Assembly (NCBI GenBank): GCA_022829145.1
Contig: CM040746.1
Span: 34,980,712-35,044,711, forward strand
Source of the DNA: Albula goreensis
Lineage: Eukaryota > Chordata > Actinopteri > Albuliformes > Albulidae
Length of the DNA: 64,000 nt
Direction: 5' to 3'
Within the stretch, counting starts at the first letter, position 1. Each line of letters starts with the position of its first letter. The notes under the pieces are model-generated. The model was not told the origin of the DNA, ran no database searches, and saw only the letters and a program-made list of their open reading frames with translations. This document shows positions 60,171 to 64,000 of the stretch, piece after piece. The translations under genes were made by a program, and so were the position numbers.

Positions 60171-60345
60171 GATAACTGAAGTTTGTGATTGAATCTTGAC
60201 TGGATGGTTGAAGCAAAAGTTTAATTTATGGGAAAAAAGTCTTGATGACTTAAACTTGCAAATGTTATGAAAGTGTAAGTTATCAAGACTTTTTTTCCCA
60301 TAAATTAAACTTCCATTCAAGATTCAAGCACAAACTTCAGTCATC
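60171..60345. repeat. 175-bp foldback (long inverted repeat)
   Basis: The left arm (from 60171) and the reverse complement of the right arm (ending 60345) share GA-ACTGAAGTTTGTG, TTGAATCTTGA, AAGTTTAATTTATGGG and AAGTCTTGAT-ACTTA in order, with about ten extra bases in the left arm and one A-run length difference. The loop is about 20 bases near 60257-60275. There are no clear target duplications or known terminal motifs. A transcript would fold into a hairpin with long arms, too long for a typical pre-miRNA. Either a MITE or a template-switch inverted duplication fits. Confidence 0.9.
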
Positions 60346-60349
60346 TACA

Positions 60350-61665
60350 TCAATTATCTACAATATTATTTAACATTGCATTCCTAGTTTTAAAACATAT
60401 TGCTGCATATGTTTTTTTTTTTTCTGATATAACTGGCAACTCATTTTATTTTATTTACACGTTTTTTTTTTCTCAAATCATGTATATTTCAAATAATGTA
60501 GATTTTATAGTACAGTATCAATGCCAGGCCAACATATTAACTTTTACCACATTATTATATTGTATTATAATTATAACACAATTAAGCCTTCATTAAAGCA
60601 GACTAAAATAAAATAAATACAGGAGCAAATGCTTATAGAATTATCCTATCAAGAGAAACAATACTTGACAACACAATATCATTGAGTCCAGCCAATGAAG
60701 AAATTAGTTGTCCTTTAATGCAGTCAAAAAATAATTTAGCTTTCAATTATGTGCTGCCTAAAATACCATGCAACTAAATTCACACCTACATGAAGACATA
60801 TCAAATCTTGAAGCATGGCTAGATTACATAATTCTGTCACAGAAGGTATTTCTGTACAGACACAATTTTTACAGATACCAACAATTTCAAACTCTTTCTT
60901 CTTTCTCTACATTGCATGAAGACCCTGGGCATTTCATAGAACTAGAGAATGTATTTCCATCCTTGTGGCAGCTCTCTCTGCTGCCAAGAAAGCAATTCTG
61001 CTATTATGAACCAAAACAACTAGCTTTGCTCTCTTGGAACGCCAAGGGTATAAGCTAACCCAAGGGCAGTACAAGCCTGATAAAATGGCACACCATAATT
61101 GTCCCCATTAAACCTACCTTTATGTTCTATTGTAACTCCTGAAAGCTAGCTTGATTACAACCCCGGCTTTAAAGCCCCAGTCTAAATTCCCTTTTTTCAG
61201 CCCCTAAAAGAAATTGGTCTTCCCAGTGCTGGAATAGTTAGCTAACATTGCGCTGAGATGCATGTCTTTGTTTTAGCACACTAAGGCACTATCTGTCTGT
61301 CATTTAAATAGCTGAGGGTTATGTCCAATGCAGAAGAGTGGGCACTCATGTTATGATTTCATCTTGGTAGCATCTTAATGTGAAAACAGCCAGGTGAATA
61401 TATCTGGTAACATGAAAAAAGATAACAATAAAAGTGAAACAGCACTTTTCATTTGGCAAGTCATGTTAGTGGTTGCAATATATAACATTTACAACCAAGA
61501 CATGATGCACCACCGTAACAAGACCATAAATCTCAGGAGATCTCTTCAACATGCATTCCAATGAACACATACATAAGATATTAAAACATCTATGTACAAA
61601 ACTACATTACAATCACAGCACTCATAGCTTTATTTCAAAAAAGGCAGTGGAAAAACTAAATAGTG
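60350..61665. other. AT-rich non-coding stretch
   Basis: T runs at about 60411-60423 and 60462-60471. The 96-codon plus-strand frame at 60768-61058 lacks a domain. Nothing else is recognised. Confidence 0.5.
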
Positions 61666-61667
61666 GA

Positions 61668-61670
<3 letters not shown>

Positions 61671-61730
<60 letters not shown>

Positions 61731-61731
61731 T
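61671..61731. repeat. (TA)n tract followed by a T run
   Basis: About 21 TA units pass directly into about 19 T residues. The length is likely variable. Confidence 0.96.
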
Positions 61732-61739
61732 AATATGCA

Positions 61740-63510
61740 ATGAATGGTTCTGGTTTGTCCATAATTGTGTGGTGTGCAAGTTAATGGCATAGCTCTTGGG
61801 AGCACACACCCATAAAAGGGAAGGCTGGTGACAGTTGTTGCTTAATGGTACTGAGCACTTTCACTCTATATTGAGTCATTCATTTTAGACATGACGATGC
61901 CCTCATCCACAAAACACCAAGAGTCACCCAATGGTTTGAGAACCTGACACTGACAGTTTCCACCTGCCATGGCCCTCTCAGGTCTGTACCAGGTCTGAAC
62001 CCAATGACACGTTCAGTAGTACAGAATTCTCAGACCACGATTGAGCCTTAAAACGGGTTTATTGATGAGGGATATTGTAGAGATATCACTTTAAATGTAA
62101 TACTGTAGCGTAATTCCTCTATGTGTGTTTCACTCATCCTCAATACAGCACAGCACAGCACATTTCACCATCAGACAAGCAGTGTGTTGAAAGGGCAATC
62201 CTCGAAATGTAATAAAGACATTGTGGAATTCGCTGACATGGAAAAGGCTTCTACGGTATCTTTCAGTTGATTTTAAACATATATACTGTTATGAGTAGGT
62301 TAAACCAAACTGGTCCTTCATTTTTTTTTTAAAGTGAAAAGAGTTTATAAGAATGTATCAAACTTTCATTAAGACTGCATTCTTATGCCTGCTTTTTCAT
62401 AAAATATTAAAATAATGTAGTCAATGGAGCTAAATGCAAAAAAACAGAAGACTGAAAAAACATGCACACAAAGAAATGAAATTATTCACATTTATCTTAT
62501 GTTTATCGCAATGATCAACAGTGGCTCCACAAACTCACCGTGCAGAGGACTTATGTGTGAATCTGAGCATCAGAACACATCATGCCTTAAGGCCAGCATT
62601 ACACATGCAGTTTCTAACATGTACATCGTATACGTCTTCAGTTTTAAGGAACAAAAAAGGACCACGATTCTGCAGTTGAGTTGTGCCCATTTCATTGGAC
62701 ATTATTTAAAATTTCACATAAAGAGGGTAATCTGTGGACACAGAGCTGAGCCAGTACCAGTTGCGCTGGGTTAAATTTAAACATTCATTTGACTGATCAA
62801 CTCTGTTTCCCCACACTATTCTTCACTCATTCCTATTTCACTACTAACACACAATGACAGTGGCCTCATGTGGTCATGGACAGTCCAATGCTTGGATGCA
62901 TTAGTAGCTGAGCTCACCTGGCCAAACAGTACAATGTGACATTAACAAAAAAACTTTAAACAAATTGAAACTGTCCCAGGAAAGTGAAACAAACAAACAA
63001 ACAAACAAACACTGTTCACAGATGAGAGTGCATTTTCTAAAAATTGTTAAACTGCCCCCATTGTATGTAAAAATCCCATTTGTTTTTTTTTTTTGAAAAG
63101 TTGAGCTCCTGGTACACATTGTGATAAGTAAATAAATGCATAAATAAATTTCCACTTCTGAACCTCAGATAGTAAAACAGGGAAACATGAGTATTTCTGC
63201 TGTTATGAAAATATCACGCCCTCTGCTTTGGCTTTACATACTCAATAACTGTGACATGCCCATTTTCACAGTTTCGTGCCAATGAGATACACAGATCTGA
63301 AAGCATTTGCAGATGATTGAGAATGTAAAATTGAATGTAAGCTGAATGTGAGTGCCAGTTGTGTTTGTGTAAGTGCTCACTTTCTTCACAAAACCATATC
63401 CCCTTCTTCTGTGCCAGGTTTTATATTTATATACATATATAAAATATGAATCAATAGCTTAATATTTTCATATTTATTTGTGTGCCCATTTAATGTTATT
63501 TCATAAAAAC
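61740..63510. other. Non-coding stretch, nothing recognised
   Basis: Contains an (AAAC)n-type run at 62990-63011 and a T run at 63083-63094. The 116-codon plus-strand frame (62424-62774) shows no domain. Confidence 0.5.
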
Positions 63511-63518
63511 AGGAATTA

Positions 63519-63843
63519 CTGACAGTCCCCAAGTTACGATGGTCCGACTTACGATTTTTCTACTTCACGTTGGTGCGATTGTGTCACTTTCAGTACAGTA
63601 TTTAATAAATTACATGAAATATTCAACAAATTGTTATAAGACAGACTTTGTGTTAATTAATGGTTTTCCCCAACTGTAGGCTAATGTAAGCACTCTAAGC
63701 ACATTTAAGGTAGGCTAGGCAAGGCTATGGCGTTCAGTAGGTTAGGTAGTTTAGGTTTATTCAATGCATTTTCGACTTGCAACATTTTCCACCTATGATG
63801 GTTTTATAGGAATGTAATCCCATCGTAAATTGGGGGCCGTCTG
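63519..63843 (+). mobile_element. Non-autonomous pogo/Tigger-like DNA transposon, 325 bp
   Basis: Imperfect inverted ends of about 24 bp: the left end reads CTGACAGTCCCCAAGTTACG, and the reverse complement of the right end reads CAGACGGCCCCCAATTTACG. TA flanks both sides (63517-63518 and 63844-63845), the target duplication of the Tc1/mariner/pogo superfamily. Internal words CAGTACAGTATTTAATAAAT, CCCAACTGTAGGCTAATG, TTTAAGGTAGGCTAGGC and TGCATTTTCGACTT match what I recall of a mammalian Tigger family. There is no transposase frame, so it is an internally deleted passenger. Confidence 0.85.
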
Positions 63844-63985
63844 TATCGCATATAGTTGATTAATCCATTTGCAAGGGCGCTTGCTAATTGTAATGTGATA
63901 CCATTTCATCACACAAATAATGTTAACTTTGCATAAATACATGCTTTCTGAGGGAAGGATACCACCAAATTACAAATTCTATTTT

Positions 63986-64000
63986 AAGAAAGAAAGAAAG
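63986..64000. repeat. (AAAG)n at the window edge
   Basis: AAGAAAGAAAG run cut by the window end; the full length is unknown. Confidence 0.7.

Noticed and set aside
60171..60345. Foldback as a microRNA precursor
   Set aside because: The arms are too long and too uniform for a typical vertebrate pre-miRNA, and no known mature sequence was recognised.
60768..61058. 96-codon frame as a gene
   Set aside because: No domain, no start context and no neighbours; its length is within chance for a 64-kb window.
62424..62774. 116-codon frame as a gene
   Set aside because: No domain and unremarkable AT-rich surroundings.

Overview
The window looks like nuclear DNA from a ray-finned fish, most likely a teleost. 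The evidence is a set of decayed tRNA-derived SINEs of fish type (one with an ATTAC-repeat tail and the 3' stem-loop shared with UnaL2/UnaSINE1-type elements), an L2-clade LINE remnant with fish-like reverse-transcriptase words, pogo/Tigger-like DNA transposons, and many long (AC)n tracts. Lineage below this level is not resolved. Base composition is AT-rich, with no operon-like structure and no prokaryotic features.

I find no protein-coding gene, rRNA, tRNA or recognised small RNA gene on either strand. The longest open frame is 151 codons; none has a recognised domain, and many are low-complexity read-through of microsatellites. The window is therefore intergenic or deep intronic. Sparse transposons, long microsatellites and repeated islands of high-complexity, CpG-retaining sequence with clustered ATTA/TAATTA cores are what a vertebrate gene desert beside a developmental regulator looks like. 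I could not name the target gene. Blocks called 'candidate regulatory block' were chosen by eye on complexity, retained CpG and homeodomain-type cores; no alignment was possible, so each is a hypothesis.

Layout: 1-16.1 kb holds an (AC)n tract, candidate blocks at 1.4, 2.7, 3.6, 7.1, 11.2 and 15.1 kb, a SINE fragment at 10.8 kb and a full SINE at 13.7 kb. 16.8-30 kb holds microsatellites, candidate blocks at 16.9, 24.4 and 28.6 kb, a Tigger2-like element at 21.5 kb, a SINE at 26.5 kb and a local duplication at 29.3 kb. 30-45 kb holds a short GGCC-ended MITE-like palindrome at 30.0 kb, the CpG-richest block with a perfect TGACAG-type palindrome at 35.1 kb, a 12-unit 41-bp minisatellite at 39.1 kb and blocks at 31.4, 37.0 and 43.9 kb. 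45-53 kb is the most transposon-dense part: SINEs at 45.2, 48.3 and 52.7 kb and the LINE at 49.5-50.3 kb. 53-64 kb holds an ATTA-rich block at 55.4 kb, a segment between 17-bp direct repeats at 58.3 kb, a 175-bp foldback at 60.2 kb and a second Tigger-like element at 63.5 kb.

No new multi-gene system is present. The items most worth a check are the two Tigger-like elements (possible horizontal transfer), the 41-bp array, the foldback, and the candidate enhancers at 17, 35 and 55 kb.
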